Below are positions 36,267-44,072 of a DNA stretch of 64,000 nucleotides, piece after piece (positions within the stretch are counted from its first letter, which is position 1; the number at the start of each line of letters is the position of its first letter). The position numbers and the translations under genes are program-made. The stretch is from JAKPBU01 sp964425695 (lineage in GTDB: Bacteria > Pseudomonadota > Gammaproteobacteria > Xanthomonadales > Xanthomonadaceae). Under the pieces are notes generated by a model. It saw nothing but the letters and a program-made list of their open reading frames with translations, ran no database searches and was not told where the DNA came from. The stretch covers positions 186,001 through 250,000 of the forward strand of contig CAYRNF010000001.1 of assembly GCA_964425695.1 (NCBI GenBank), in the 5' to 3' direction.

Positions 36267-37013
36267 CTAACCGCGCGCCACCTGGAAGCCGGCGAAGGAC
36301 TGGCTGGCCGGCATCAGCTCAAGCCTGTTGACGTTGAGGTGCGGCGGCAGCGTGGCCACCCAGAAGATCGTGTCGGCGATGTCCTGCGCGGTCATCGGGT
36401 GGGCCCCCGCGTACAGCGCGTCGGACGCAGCCTGGTCGCCATGCGTGCGCACCAGCGTGAACTCGGTTTCGGCCATGCCCGGCTCCAGCGCGGTGACGCG
36501 CACGCCGGTGCCGTGCAGGTCGGCGCGCAGCCCAAGCGAGAACTGGCTGACGAACGCCTTGGTGCCGCCGTAGGCATTGCCTCCCGGGTACGGATAGCGC
36601 GCGGCGGTGGAGCTGACGTTGATGATCGCGCCCCTGCGCGCGATGAGCGTGGGCAGCAGCGCGTGGGTCAGCGTGGCCAGCGCGGTCACGTTGGTGTCGA
36701 TCATGGTCTTCCAGTCGGACAGCAGCGCGTCCTGCGCGGGCCGGGTGCCCTGCGCCAGACCGGCGTTGTTGACCAGCAGGTCGATGCCGGCGAAGCCCTG
36801 CGGCAGCGCCGCCAGCGCGGCGCGCATGGCGGCTTCGTCGCGGATGTCGAAGCACGCCGAATGCAGCGCGTCGCCCAGTTCGGAGCGCAGCGCGTCGAGC
36901 CGGTCTGCGCGGCGGCCGGTGGCGACCACCTGCCAGCCGGCGCGGGCGAAACGGGTGGCCGCCGCGCGGCCGAAGCCCGAGGTGGCGCCGGTGATGAATG
37001 CGGTCCTGGTCAT
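36267..37013 (-). CDS. NADP-dependent SDR, 3-hydroxy acid dehydrogenase YdfG-like
   Basis: A 248-residue SDR. GATSGFGRAAA is the nucleotide loop; Arg34/Arg35 after the second strand indicate NADP preference. NNAG (82-85), Ser134, Tyr148 and Lys152 form the active site. The C-terminal TIFWVATLPPHLNVNRLELMP is typical of the YdfG group, which oxidises serine and related 3-hydroxy acids. The start ATG 37013 has a TAGAAT box exactly 6 nt upstream. A short GC hairpin (36254-36267) overlaps its stop. Confidence 0.9.
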   Translation of the reverse strand: MTRTAFITGATSGFGRAAATRFARAGWQVVATGRRADRLDALRSELGDALHSACFDIRDEAAMRAALAALPQGFAGIDLLVNNAGLAQGTRPAQDALLSDWKTMIDTNVTALATLTHALLPTLIARRGAIINVSSTAARYPYPGGNAYGGTKAFVSQFSLGLRADLHGTGVRVTALEPGMAETEFTLVRTHGDQAASDALYAGAHPMTAQDIADTIFWVATLPPHLNVNRLELMPASQSFAGFQVARG

Positions 37014-37019
37014 GGCGCG

Positions 37020-37025
37020 ATTCTA
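37020..37025 (-). promoter_or_regulatory. -10-like box of the YdfG-like SDR gene
   Basis: On the minus strand TAGAAT is followed by exactly 6 nt and ATG. Confidence 0.45.
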
Positions 37026-37054
37026 GGCGCTGCGGGTCGTGCACCTGGCGCGCT

Positions 37055-37624
37055 TCACCAAACGAACGGGACCAGGCGCTTGGTGCGTCGCGCGTACTCG
37101 GCGTAGTCGTCCGGGAACGCGCGCCGCAGCACGGCTTCCTCGACCCGGATCCGCCACAGGAACGCGGCGGTCACCGCCGCTGCCACCACGCCCAGCGCCG
37201 CCACGCTGCCCAGCGCCAGCGCGAAGCCGTAGAAGGTGAGCAGCGCCCCGGTATACGACGGGTGCCGGAGCAGGCGGTACGGCCCGCTGCGGATCAGTGC
37301 ATGGCCCGGGCGGATCGCCACGTCCACGGTGAAATGTTCGGCCAGCACGCGCACCGACCATGCGCGCAGCAAAAGGCCCGCCGCCATCAGCGCGCAGCCG
37401 GTCCACAGCAGCGGCATGCGCCACGCGGGTCCGAATCGCGCCACGCCCTGCCAGGCCAGCAGCAGAGCCAGCGCCAAGGCGCCATACACCGCCACGTGCA
37501 GCAGCCGCAGCGTGCCGCGGTCCTGTGCGCGGCGCCGGTCGCCCGAACGCCGCTGGTTGTAGACCGCTTCGCTGCCCATCCACAGCAGCACCAGCGCGGT
37601 CAGCAGCAGGTGCGGCGTCTGCAT
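37055..37624 (-). CDS. Isoprenylcysteine carboxyl methyltransferase-like membrane protein
   Basis: A 189-residue protein with four or five membrane helices (LLLTALVLLWMGSEAV, HVAVYGALALALLLAW, MPLLWTGCALMAAGLLLRAW, TFYGFALALGSVAALGVVAA). The conserved C-terminal motif IRSGPYRLLRHPSYTG plus EEAVLRRAFPDDYAEYARR identifies the ICMT/PEMT-like family of SAM-dependent membrane methyltransferases. The substrate in bacteria is generally unknown. It is in the middle of a run of minus-strand genes. Confidence 0.85.
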   Translation of the reverse strand: MQTPHLLLTALVLLWMGSEAVYNQRRSGDRRRAQDRGTLRLLHVAVYGALALALLLAWQGVARFGPAWRMPLLWTGCALMAAGLLLRAWSVRVLAEHFTVDVAIRPGHALIRSGPYRLLRHPSYTGALLTFYGFALALGSVAALGVVAAAVTAAFLWRIRVEEAVLRRAFPDDYAEYARRTKRLVPFVW

Positions 37625-37641
37625 GGCACGCGCGCCTGCGC

Positions 37642-38049
37642 TCAGCGCTTCGCCGCGGGCTTGCGCGGCTTGCGCGGTGCGGGCGCGCCCGGCTTGCCCG
37701 GCGCGTCCAGCTTTGCAGGCGGTCTGGCGGCGGCGTCGGCGGCTGCCGGGGGCGGAGGCTTGCGCCTGCGGCCGCTGCCGGCCTTGCCCGCGGTCTTGGC
37801 CTTGGTCGCGCGATGCTTCTGCAGCATGTCCTCGGCCAGCACGATGTCCTCGGACAGGATCCCCGCGGCCTTGGCGATCGCGATGCGTGCCTGTGCCTTG
37901 TTCTCGTCGGGATTGGCCAGCAGCAGCTCGCGGATCGCCTCGCGCAGCGCGGCTTCGGCATTGCGCTTGAGCTTGAGGTCGTTGCTCTCGCGGAACAGCG
38001 CCATCAGCGCGTCCACCACGGGCTTGATCAGGGCGGCTTCGATGGCCAT
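37642..38049 (-). CDS. Hypothetical protein with basic Ala/Pro/Lys-rich tail
   Basis: A 135-residue protein. Residues 1-80 are helical and amphipathic (ALIKPVVDALMALFRESNDLK, EAALREAIRELLLANPDEN). The last 50 residues are low-complexity, rich in Lys, Arg, Ala and Pro, like the tails of nucleic-acid-binding or histone-like proteins. No known family recognised. The ATG 38049 has GAGGAAG upstream. It lies 17 bp upstream of the ICMT-like gene and may be cotranscribed with it. Confidence 0.65.
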   Translation of the reverse strand: MAIEAALIKPVVDALMALFRESNDLKLKRNAEAALREAIRELLLANPDENKAQARIAIAKAAGILSEDIVLAEDMLQKHRATKAKTAGKAGSGRRRKPPPPAAADAAARPPAKLDAPGKPGAPAPRKPRKPAAKR

Positions 38050-38167
38050 GCGGTGCTTCCTCGATGGGAAGACAGTCTGCCCCGAGGGTATCTCAGGGGC
38101 CGCGATGGCGGTTGCGCCGCGTCACGAAACCCGCACGCCGCCCTGGGGGCGGGGCGCGGGCATCACG

Positions 38168-38968
38168 TTACTTTTCCTTGATCGCCAGCGCCGGCAGGCC
38201 ACCGCTGGAGAGCTTGCCCTTGGCTTCGGCCAGTTCGGACGCGGTGCCGTAGGGGCCCATCCGCACGCGGTACACGGTCTTGCCGCCGATCTGGGCGGAT
38301 TCGACCCGGGCATTCAGGCCCAGCAGGGCGATCTTGGCCTTCACCGCTTCCGCGTCGCCGGATGCGCCGAACGCACCGGCCTGCAGGATGTAGGGCGTAT
38401 CGCTGCCGGACGAGGCAGGCGCGGGTGCCGTTGCCGCGGCCGCGCTCGTCGGGGCCGCGCCGGGGGCGGCTGCAGGCGCCGCGGCCGTGGCGGGCGTGCC
38501 GGTTTCCGGCAGCGGCTGCGGGCGCGACGCGGTGGCCGGATCGGTATCGCCGGCCTCCTGCGCCGGCTGTTCCTGGCGCTGCTGCTCGCGCTGCGCATGC
38601 GCTGCTTCCTCGCGCGCCGCGGCGGCGAGCTGCGCGTCGGTCATGGCGACTTCCTCGCCGGGCAGCAGGTCGTAGAAGTCGTACTGCGGCGCTTCGTCGC
38701 CCGCGGCGGGCGAGCCGGCTTCGCCTGGCGCATCGCCTGGATCCGCCACGGCGTCGTCCTGCTCGCCGGCACTGGTGATGGGCTGCGCGTCGGGATTGGC
38801 CCTGGGCCGGAAGAAGCCGTCTTCGCCGTCGCCCTTGAGGAAGCGCGGCGCTGCCAGGATCACGCCCACGGTGAGCACGATGCCCAGCACCATCCACGCC
38901 CAGCCCGGGAGCGAACCGCTGTTGCCGTTGTTGCGTCGCGCCTGCGACTTGCCGCGTCTTGCTGCCAC
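38168..38968 (-). CDS. SPOR-domain protein, FtsN-like
   Basis: A 266-residue bitopic inner-membrane protein. A short basic cytoplasmic part precedes one helix (PGWAWMVLGIVLTVGVILAAP, about residues 21-41), followed by a long Ala/Pro/Glu-rich periplasmic linker and a C-terminal SPOR domain (YILQAGAFGASGDAEAVKAK ... VYRVRMGPYGTASELAEAK) that binds denuded septal glycan. The architecture matches FtsN-like division proteins. The start is GTG 38968 with GGAGA upstream. It follows argS by 16 bp, a frequent arrangement. Confidence 0.87.
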   Translation of the reverse strand: MAARRGKSQARRNNGNSGSLPGWAWMVLGIVLTVGVILAAPRFLKGDGEDGFFRPRANPDAQPITSAGEQDDAVADPGDAPGEAGSPAAGDEAPQYDFYDLLPGEEVAMTDAQLAAAAREEAAHAQREQQRQEQPAQEAGDTDPATASRPQPLPETGTPATAAAPAAAPGAAPTSAAAATAPAPASSGSDTPYILQAGAFGASGDAEAVKAKIALLGLNARVESAQIGGKTVYRVRMGPYGTASELAEAKGKLSSGGLPALAIKEK

Positions 38969-38984
38969 TTACCGGTTCTCCAAG

Positions 38985-40703
38985 TTACATGCGCTGCGGC
39001 GCATGCACGCCGATCAGGTCCAGCCCATTGTGGAGCACCTGCCGCGTGCACCACGCCAACGCCAGGCGCGCATCGCGCACGTCGGCGTCGTCGACCAGGA
39101 ACTGGTGGTCGTTGTAGTAGGACTGGAACCCCTGCGCGAGCTCCAGCAGGTACGCGGCCACCAGGTGCGGCTCCAGGTCCGCGCCGGCGGCCGCCACGAC
39201 CTCGGGCCAGCGGGTGAGGTCGGTGACCAGGTCGCGCGTGGCGCGACTGCCGGTGGCCGGGTCGGTGAAGTCGAACGGCTGCGCAAGCCCGTTGTCCAGG
39301 TCGAAGGACAGGCCGCGCTCGGCCAGTTGCCGGAACACGCCGCAGATGCGCGCATGCGACAGCTGCACGTAGTACACCGGGTTGTCCAGCGACTGGCTGC
39401 GCGCCAGGTCAATGTCGAAGGTAAGCTGCGAATCCGGCCTGCGCGCCAGCAGGAACCAGCGCACGGCGTCCGCGCCGGCCTCGTCGATCAGGTCGCGCAG
39501 CGTGAGGTAGCTGCCGGCCCGCTTGGACAGCTTCACCTCCTCGCCGCCGCGCATCACCGTGACCATCTGGTGCAGCACGTACTCCGGATAGTCCTGCGGA
39601 ATGCCGGCATCCAGCGCCTGCAGGCCGGCCTTCACCCGCTGCAGCGAGCCGTGGTGGTCCGCGCCCAGCTCGGTGATGGCGCGCTCGTAGCCGCGCTGCC
39701 ACTTGCTGAGGTGGTAGGCGACGTCCGGCACGAAGTACGTGTAGGTGCCGTCGGACTTGCGCATGACGCGGTCCTTGTCGTCGCCGAAGTCGGTGGTCTT
39801 CAGCCACAGCGCGCCGCCTTCCTCGTAGGTGTGGCCGTGGGCGACCAGCTCGCGCACGGTTTCCTCCACCTTGCCGTCGCGGTACAGCGAGGACTCCAGG
39901 AAATACACGTCGAACGACACGCCGAACGCGGCGAGATCCGCGTTCTGCTCGCGGCGCAGCGCGGCCACCGCGAACCTCCGGATGGCGTCGAGGTCGTCCG
40001 GGTCGTGCTTGCCGCAGACCACGTGGCCTTCCACTTCCACGCTCTCGCCGCGCAGGTACGCGGCGGCCACGTCGGCGATGTAGTCGCCGTTGTAGGCGTC
40101 GGCGGGCCACCCGGCGTCGCCTGGCTTCAGCCCGCGCGCGCGCGCCTGCACGCTGCGCGCCAGGTTCTCGATCTGCACGCCGGCGTCGTTGTAGTAGAAC
40201 TCGCGCTTCACGTTCCAGCCGTTGGCGTCGAGCACGCGCGCGATGCAGTCGCCGATCACCGCGGCGCGGCCGTGGCCCACGTGCAGCGGGCCGGTGGGAT
40301 TGGCCGACACGTATTCCACGCCCGCGGTGCGCCCGGCGCCGCTGTGGTTGCGGCCGTACGCCGCACCGGCGCTTGCGATGCCCTGCAGCGCGGCGCGCCA
40401 CGCCTGCGGCGCCATGCGGAAATTCAGGAAGCCGGGGCCGGCGATCTGCGCGTGGGCGATGTCGTCGTTCGCCGGCAGCGCATCCAGCAGCGCCTGCGCC
40501 AGCGCGCGGGGATTCGGCTTCGCCCCGTCGCGCGCGGCATGTTTCACCAGCAGCATGGCGGCGTTGCTGGAGAAATCGCCGTGGCTGCGGTCCTTGGGGC
40601 GCTCCACGGTGAAGTCGGGCATCGCCAGGTCGGCAGGCAGCGTGCCGTCAGCCTGCAAGGCAGCGATGGCCTGCTGGAGCAGGGTGCGGAGTCGGGATTT
40701 CAA
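38985..40703 (-). CDS. argS: Arginyl-tRNA synthetase
   Basis: A 572-residue class I synthetase. The ArgS N-terminal domain is followed by the HIGH-type motif HVGHGRAA and a KMSKS-like VKLSKRAG, with the C-terminal DALR anticodon domain (SHARICGVFRQLAERG to the end). VEYVSANPTGPLHVGH-type sequence is diagnostic. The frame starts with TTG 40703. A TACAAT box lies 30 nt upstream. The SPOR gene follows on the same strand. Confidence 0.97.
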   Translation of the reverse strand: MKSRLRTLLQQAIAALQADGTLPADLAMPDFTVERPKDRSHGDFSSNAAMLLVKHAARDGAKPNPRALAQALLDALPANDDIAHAQIAGPGFLNFRMAPQAWRAALQGIASAGAAYGRNHSGAGRTAGVEYVSANPTGPLHVGHGRAAVIGDCIARVLDANGWNVKREFYYNDAGVQIENLARSVQARARGLKPGDAGWPADAYNGDYIADVAAAYLRGESVEVEGHVVCGKHDPDDLDAIRRFAVAALRREQNADLAAFGVSFDVYFLESSLYRDGKVEETVRELVAHGHTYEEGGALWLKTTDFGDDKDRVMRKSDGTYTYFVPDVAYHLSKWQRGYERAITELGADHHGSLQRVKAGLQALDAGIPQDYPEYVLHQMVTVMRGGEEVKLSKRAGSYLTLRDLIDEAGADAVRWFLLARRPDSQLTFDIDLARSQSLDNPVYYVQLSHARICGVFRQLAERGLSFDLDNGLAQPFDFTDPATGSRATRDLVTDLTRWPEVVAAAGADLEPHLVAAYLLELAQGFQSYYNDHQFLVDDADVRDARLALAWCTRQVLHNGLDLIGVHAPQRM

Positions 40704-40733
40704 GGGGTTTGGGGCGTCTGGGACTGGCTGCGC

Positions 40734-40739
40734 ATTGTA
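40734..40739 (-). promoter_or_regulatory. -10-like box of argS
   Basis: On the minus strand TACAAT lies 30 nt before the argS start codon. Confidence 0.4.
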
Positions 40740-40950
40740 CCGGCAGGCTTGGAAGCCGGTTTGGCGGTTTCATTCACCAACCGGGACGACGTGCGGCCCG
40801 TGACGCGGAACCGGACGCGCGGGTTGGCAATGCGCGAGACATGGGGCGGCCATGCTGCAGGGGCGCCGTGTCCAGGGCTGGAGCATTCCGTCGCTGCGCG
40901 CCCGTTCGCTGCTTGCCGGTGGTTCTTCGCACGGTCGCGCCCCGTGGTAA

Positions 40951-41376
40951 AGCAGGTCCCTTGCTGCGCTCGGGATGACGGACGATGCAGGTGCTCCAGA
41001 CGCTGTCATCCCGAACGCAGCAAGGGACCCGCTGCTGGCGCCGCAGCCGGGATGCTGCAAACAGCCGGCCCGAACCACACGGCGGCGGGATCCTCCCGCG
41101 CCGGGTTTGCGGCCTCGATCAACGCGACGTTCTTCGAGCGCCGCCAGCCTTTGATCTGCGCCTCGCGGGTGATGGCGACCGCAGCAAGGCTGTCGTGGCG
41201 AAGGAAGGGTGAGGCAGGTCCCTCGCTTCGCTCGGGATGACAGAGGCGGGCCCTTCGCTGTGCCGGGACTGACAGGCCACAGCAGGTTTCTCGCTGCAGC
41301 ACGGGATGAGGGCCGCAGGTCTGTGGCTTCGTTCGCGATGACAGCGCAAGCAGGTTCATTGCTGTATCGGGATAAC
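40951..41376. repeat. Array of TCCCGAGC-type dispersed repeats
   Basis: Copies related to GCAGGTCCCTCGCTTCGCTC followed by GGGATGAC occur forward at 40951-40979, 41213-41241, 41245-41273, 41281-41309, 41314-41342 and 41349-41376, and inverted at 41004-41030. The core is a palindrome (CCCTCGCTTCGCTCGGG-like). Later copies are progressively degenerate and spaced 32-36 bp. Between the first pair and the third copy lies a GIY-YIG nuclease remnant. The stretch 40740-40950 holds nothing else that I recognise. Confidence 0.75.
41078..41200 (-). pseudogene. C-terminal remnant of a GIY-YIG family nuclease
   Basis: The minus strand reads LRHDSLAAVAITREAQIKGW then RRSKNVALIEAANPAREDPA. This matches the C-terminal part of stand-alone GIY-YIG proteins (typical AI-RE-QIK-WRR-WK--LIE--NP). 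The N-terminal GIY and YIG motifs are missing; the frame upstream is made only of repeat sequence (PERSEGPA peptide). It is therefore a decayed gene, bounded by palindromic repeats on both sides. Confidence 0.65.
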
Positions 41377-41377
41377 G

Positions 41378-42052
41378 CTAGACCCACCCCCGCGCCGCCA
41401 TCGAGGCAGGCGCGCCGTCGCCGATCACGAAATGGTCCAGCAGGCGCACATCCACCAGGGCCAGCGACTGCTTCAGGCGCGCGGTGACCGCGCGGTCGGC
41501 GGCGCTGGGCTCGCTGCTGCCGCTGGGGTGGTTGTGGCCCACGATCACCGCGGCGGCGTTGTGGGCCAGCGCGCGGCGCACGACTTCGCGCGGGTGGACC
41601 TCGGCGCCGTCGATGGTGCCGGCGAACAGTTCCTCGAATGCCAGCGCGCGGTGGCGGGTATCCAGGAACAGCGCCGCGAAGACCTCGTGCGGGCGTGCGC
41701 GCAGGCGCTGTGCGAAATAGCGGCCCGCGGCAGCCGGGTCGGTCATCGCTTCGCCGCGCGCCAGGTCCGCGGCCAGAACGCGTGCGCACAATTCCAGTGC
41801 GGCGGAAAGTCGGCTGGCGCGCGCGGGGCCGAGCCCGGGCAGCCGCGCCAGCGCTGCGGCATCGCGATCCAGCAGCGCGCGCAGCGGCCCGTGGCATGCC
41901 AGCAGCTGGCGCGCGGTCGCCACCGCGTCCTGGCCGCGCAGGCCCGAGCCCAGGAAGATCGCCAGCAACTCCGCATCGGACAGCGCCGGCGCGCCACGGG
42001 CCAGCAGCTTTTCGCGTGGACGTTCGCTGGCGGGCCAGTCGCGGATGTGCAT
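41378..42052 (-). CDS. radC: RadC family JAB-domain protein
   Basis: A 224-residue protein. An N-terminal helix-hairpin-helix-like part (RPREKLLARGAPALSDAELL, LARLPGLGPARASRL) precedes the JAB/MPN domain with metal motif HNHPSG and downstream Asp (SSEPSAADRAVT). Despite the historical name a role in repair is not established; RadC-like proteins are putative metal-dependent hydrolases. ATG 42052 is preferred over an upstream frame extension that lacks homology. The gene diverges from coaC. Confidence 0.92.
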   Translation of the reverse strand: MHIRDWPASERPREKLLARGAPALSDAELLAIFLGSGLRGQDAVATARQLLACHGPLRALLDRDAAALARLPGLGPARASRLSAALELCARVLAADLARGEAMTDPAAAGRYFAQRLRARPHEVFAALFLDTRHRALAFEELFAGTIDGAEVHPREVVRRALAHNAAAVIVGHNHPSGSSEPSAADRAVTARLKQSLALVDVRLLDHFVIGDGAPASMAARGWV

Positions 42053-42290
42053 GGCGGCGTGTCCGCAGCGTGGAGGAGAAGGAAGGCCGGAGCGCAGACG
42101 CCGGACCGAACCTGGAAGCCCGGCGACCCGTCGGGAACGGCAGCCCAAGGAATGGAAAGTTGGCGCCCCGGCCTTGGTGGATACGCTAGGCCGCGCAACG
42201 CCCTGCGGGAATCAGGCAACGTCCCGCCTTCGGGTAAGCTGATTCCGAATCTTCCGTAGGACTTTTCCTACCCGCCATGGGCCTCCCGCC

Positions 42291-42833
42291 GTGACCCTCC
42301 CTGGTCAGCGCATCCTGCTGTGCGTCAGCGGCGGCATCGCCGCCTACAAGGCCGCCGAACTGGTGCGGCGGCTGCGCGACGCCGGTGCCCAGGTGCAGGT
42401 GGCGATGACCGACAACGCGCAGCGGTTCGTCGGGGCGCAGACGTTCCAGGCGCTGTCCGGTCAGCCGGTGCGCACGTCCCTGTGGGATGCGCAGGCGGAG
42501 GCTGCGATGGGTCACCTGGAGCTGGCGCGCTGGGCCGACCGCGTGGTGGTGGCCCCGGCGACCGCCAACACCCTGGCGCGACTCGCGCACGGGTTCGCGG
42601 ACGACCTGGTGAGCACGCTGTGCCTGGCCACCGAGGCGCCGCTGCTGGTGGCGCCGGCCATGAACCACCGCATGTGGCGGCACCCGGCCACGCAGGCCAA
42701 CGTGGCCACGCTGCGCGCGCGCGGCGTCGGGTTCGTGGGACCCAACGACGGGCCGTTGGCCGAGGGCGAGTCCGGCCCCGGTCGCATGGCCGAACCCGCT
42801 GAGATCGTGCGGGCGCTGGAACCGGGCGCATGA
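42291..42833 (+). CDS. Phosphopantothenoylcysteine decarboxylase (CoaC domain as a separate protein)
   Basis: A 180-residue HFCD-type flavoprotein of coenzyme A synthesis. ILLCVSGGIAAYKAAELVRR binds FMN; the active His is in GHLELARWADRVVVAPATAN, and PAMNHRMW holds the conserved Asn. The flap motif is LAEGESGPGRM, without the Cys found in E. coli (ACGD), a variation also known in other groups. In most bacteria this domain is fused to CoaB; here it ends at TGA, overlapping the start of the ligase gene by 4 bp. The start is GTG 42291. Confidence 0.9.
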   Translation: MTLPGQRILLCVSGGIAAYKAAELVRRLRDAGAQVQVAMTDNAQRFVGAQTFQALSGQPVRTSLWDAQAEAAMGHLELARWADRVVVAPATANTLARLAHGFADDLVSTLCLATEAPLLVAPAMNHRMWRHPATQANVATLRARGVGFVGPNDGPLAEGESGPGRMAEPAEIVRALEPGA

Positions 42834-43567
42834 GCGATGCGCTTGCCGGCGCGCGCGTGGTGGTGAGCGCGGGGCCGACCTACGAGGACATCGACCCGGT
42901 GCGCTTCATCGGCAACCGCAGCAGCGGCAAGATGGGCTTCGCACTGGCCGAAGCCGCCGCCGCGCGCGGCGCGCAGGTGCAGCTGGTCGCCGGTCCCGTG
43001 CATCTGCCCACGCCGGCCGGTGTGGTGCGCACCGACGTGCGCAGCGCGGCGCAGATGCATGCCGCGGTGCTGTCGGCGCTGCCGGCGCAGGTGTACATCG
43101 GCGCCGCCGCGGTGGCCGACTTCACCCCGCAGGCGGTGGCCGGCAGCAAGATCAAGAAGCAGGCGGCAGGCGCGAACGCCAGCGGTACGCGGGACCTTGC
43201 CGGGAACGCGCACCGCCTGACCGACGACGGGCTGGTGCTGCACCTGGTGCGCACCCGCGACATCCTGGCCGACGTGGCCGCGCACGCGCAGCGCCCGCAG
43301 CTGGTGGTGGGCTTCGCGGCGGAAACCGACGACGTCGAGGCCTACGCCCGCGGCAAGCTGGAGCGCAAGCGCATCGACATGATCGCGGCCAACCGCGTCG
43401 GCGTGGCGGGCAGCGGCTTCGAGAGCGACGACAACGCGCTGCAGGTGCTGTGGCGCGCCGCGTCCGGCCGGATCGAATCGCAGGCGCTGGGTCCGGCCGG
43501 CAAGCGCGCGCTGGCCGATGCGCTGCTGGAGCTGGTGGCACGGCACCTGCTTGCCTGTCGCGCGTAA
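42830..43567 (+). CDS. Phosphopantothenate-cysteine ligase (CoaB domain as a separate protein)
   Basis: A 245-residue ligase. VVSAGPTYEDIDPVRFIGNR and SSGKMGFALAEAAAARGA form the nucleotide site; AAVADFTPQ and KIKKQ are the conserved substrate-binding segments; FAAETDDVEAYARGKLERK follows. It corresponds to the C-terminal half of the usual CoaBC fusion. The ATG overlaps the coaC stop (ATGA). Either the operon encodes two proteins by coupled translation, or a single-base shift split a fused gene. Confidence 0.92.
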   Translation: MSDALAGARVVVSAGPTYEDIDPVRFIGNRSSGKMGFALAEAAAARGAQVQLVAGPVHLPTPAGVVRTDVRSAAQMHAAVLSALPAQVYIGAAAVADFTPQAVAGSKIKKQAAGANASGTRDLAGNAHRLTDDGLVLHLVRTRDILADVAAHAQRPQLVVGFAAETDDVEAYARGKLERKRIDMIAANRVGVAGSGFESDDNALQVLWRAASGRIESQALGPAGKRALADALLELVARHLLACRA

Positions 43568-43584
43568 CCGAAGGAACCCGGCAC

Positions 43585-44049
43585 TTGGCGACTCCACACG
43601 ACCTGCAGGTCCGGCTGCTCGATCCGCGCTTCGGCACCGAATGGCCGCTGCCGGCCTATGCCACCGAGGGCAGCGCCGGCCTGGACCTGCGCGCGGCGCT
43701 GGACGCGCCGCTGGCGCTGGCGCCGGGCGACGCCGCGCTGGTGCCGTCGGGGCTGTCGATCCACGTGGCCGACCCGGGACTGTGCGCGATCGTGCTGCCG
43801 CGCTCCGGGCTGGGCCACAGGCACGGCATCGTGCTGGGCAACGGCACCGGCCTGATCGACGCCGACTACCAGGGGCCGCTGCTGATCAGCGCGTGGAACC
43901 GCGGCAGCGAGCCCTACACCGTGCATCCGGGCGACCGCATCGCGCAGCTGGTGCTGCTGCCGATCGTCCGCGCCCGCCTGCAGGTGGTGGATACTTTCGA
44001 AGACAGCGCGCGCGGTGCCGGCGGCTTCGGCCACACCGGGCTGCGCTGA
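43585..44049 (+). CDS. dut: Deoxyuridine triphosphatase
   Basis: A 154-residue trimeric dUTPase. The five motifs are visible: AGLDLRA, PRSGLGHRHG, GLIDADYQG, PGDRIAQLV and RGAGGFGHTG. It removes dUTP and supplies dUMP. The start is TTG 43585 with AAGGA 10 nt upstream; the frame is open further up but without homology. It follows coaB by 17 bp and precedes the phosphomannomutase gene by 23 bp, so all four are probably one operon, as in relatives. Confidence 0.95.
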   Translation: MATPHDLQVRLLDPRFGTEWPLPAYATEGSAGLDLRAALDAPLALAPGDAALVPSGLSIHVADPGLCAIVLPRSGLGHRHGIVLGNGTGLIDADYQGPLLISAWNRGSEPYTVHPGDRIAQLVLLPIVRARLQVVDTFEDSARGAGGFGHTGLR

Positions 44050-44072
44050 CCCCGACGAATGGACTGGACACG

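Noticed and set aside
41006..41359. Minus-strand 117-codon frame as an intact gene
   Set aside because: Its first and last parts are translations of dispersed repeats (PERSEGPA-type peptide); only the middle is nuclease-derived.
41213..41376. Regularly spaced repeats resembling a CRISPR array
   Set aside because: The copies nearly abut, are degenerate, and have no unique spacers of constant length; no cas genes are present.
42740..42800. Loss of the CoaC flap cysteine as a sign of inactivation
   Set aside because: Several bacterial groups lack this Cys in the same flap, so the change alone does not argue against activity.
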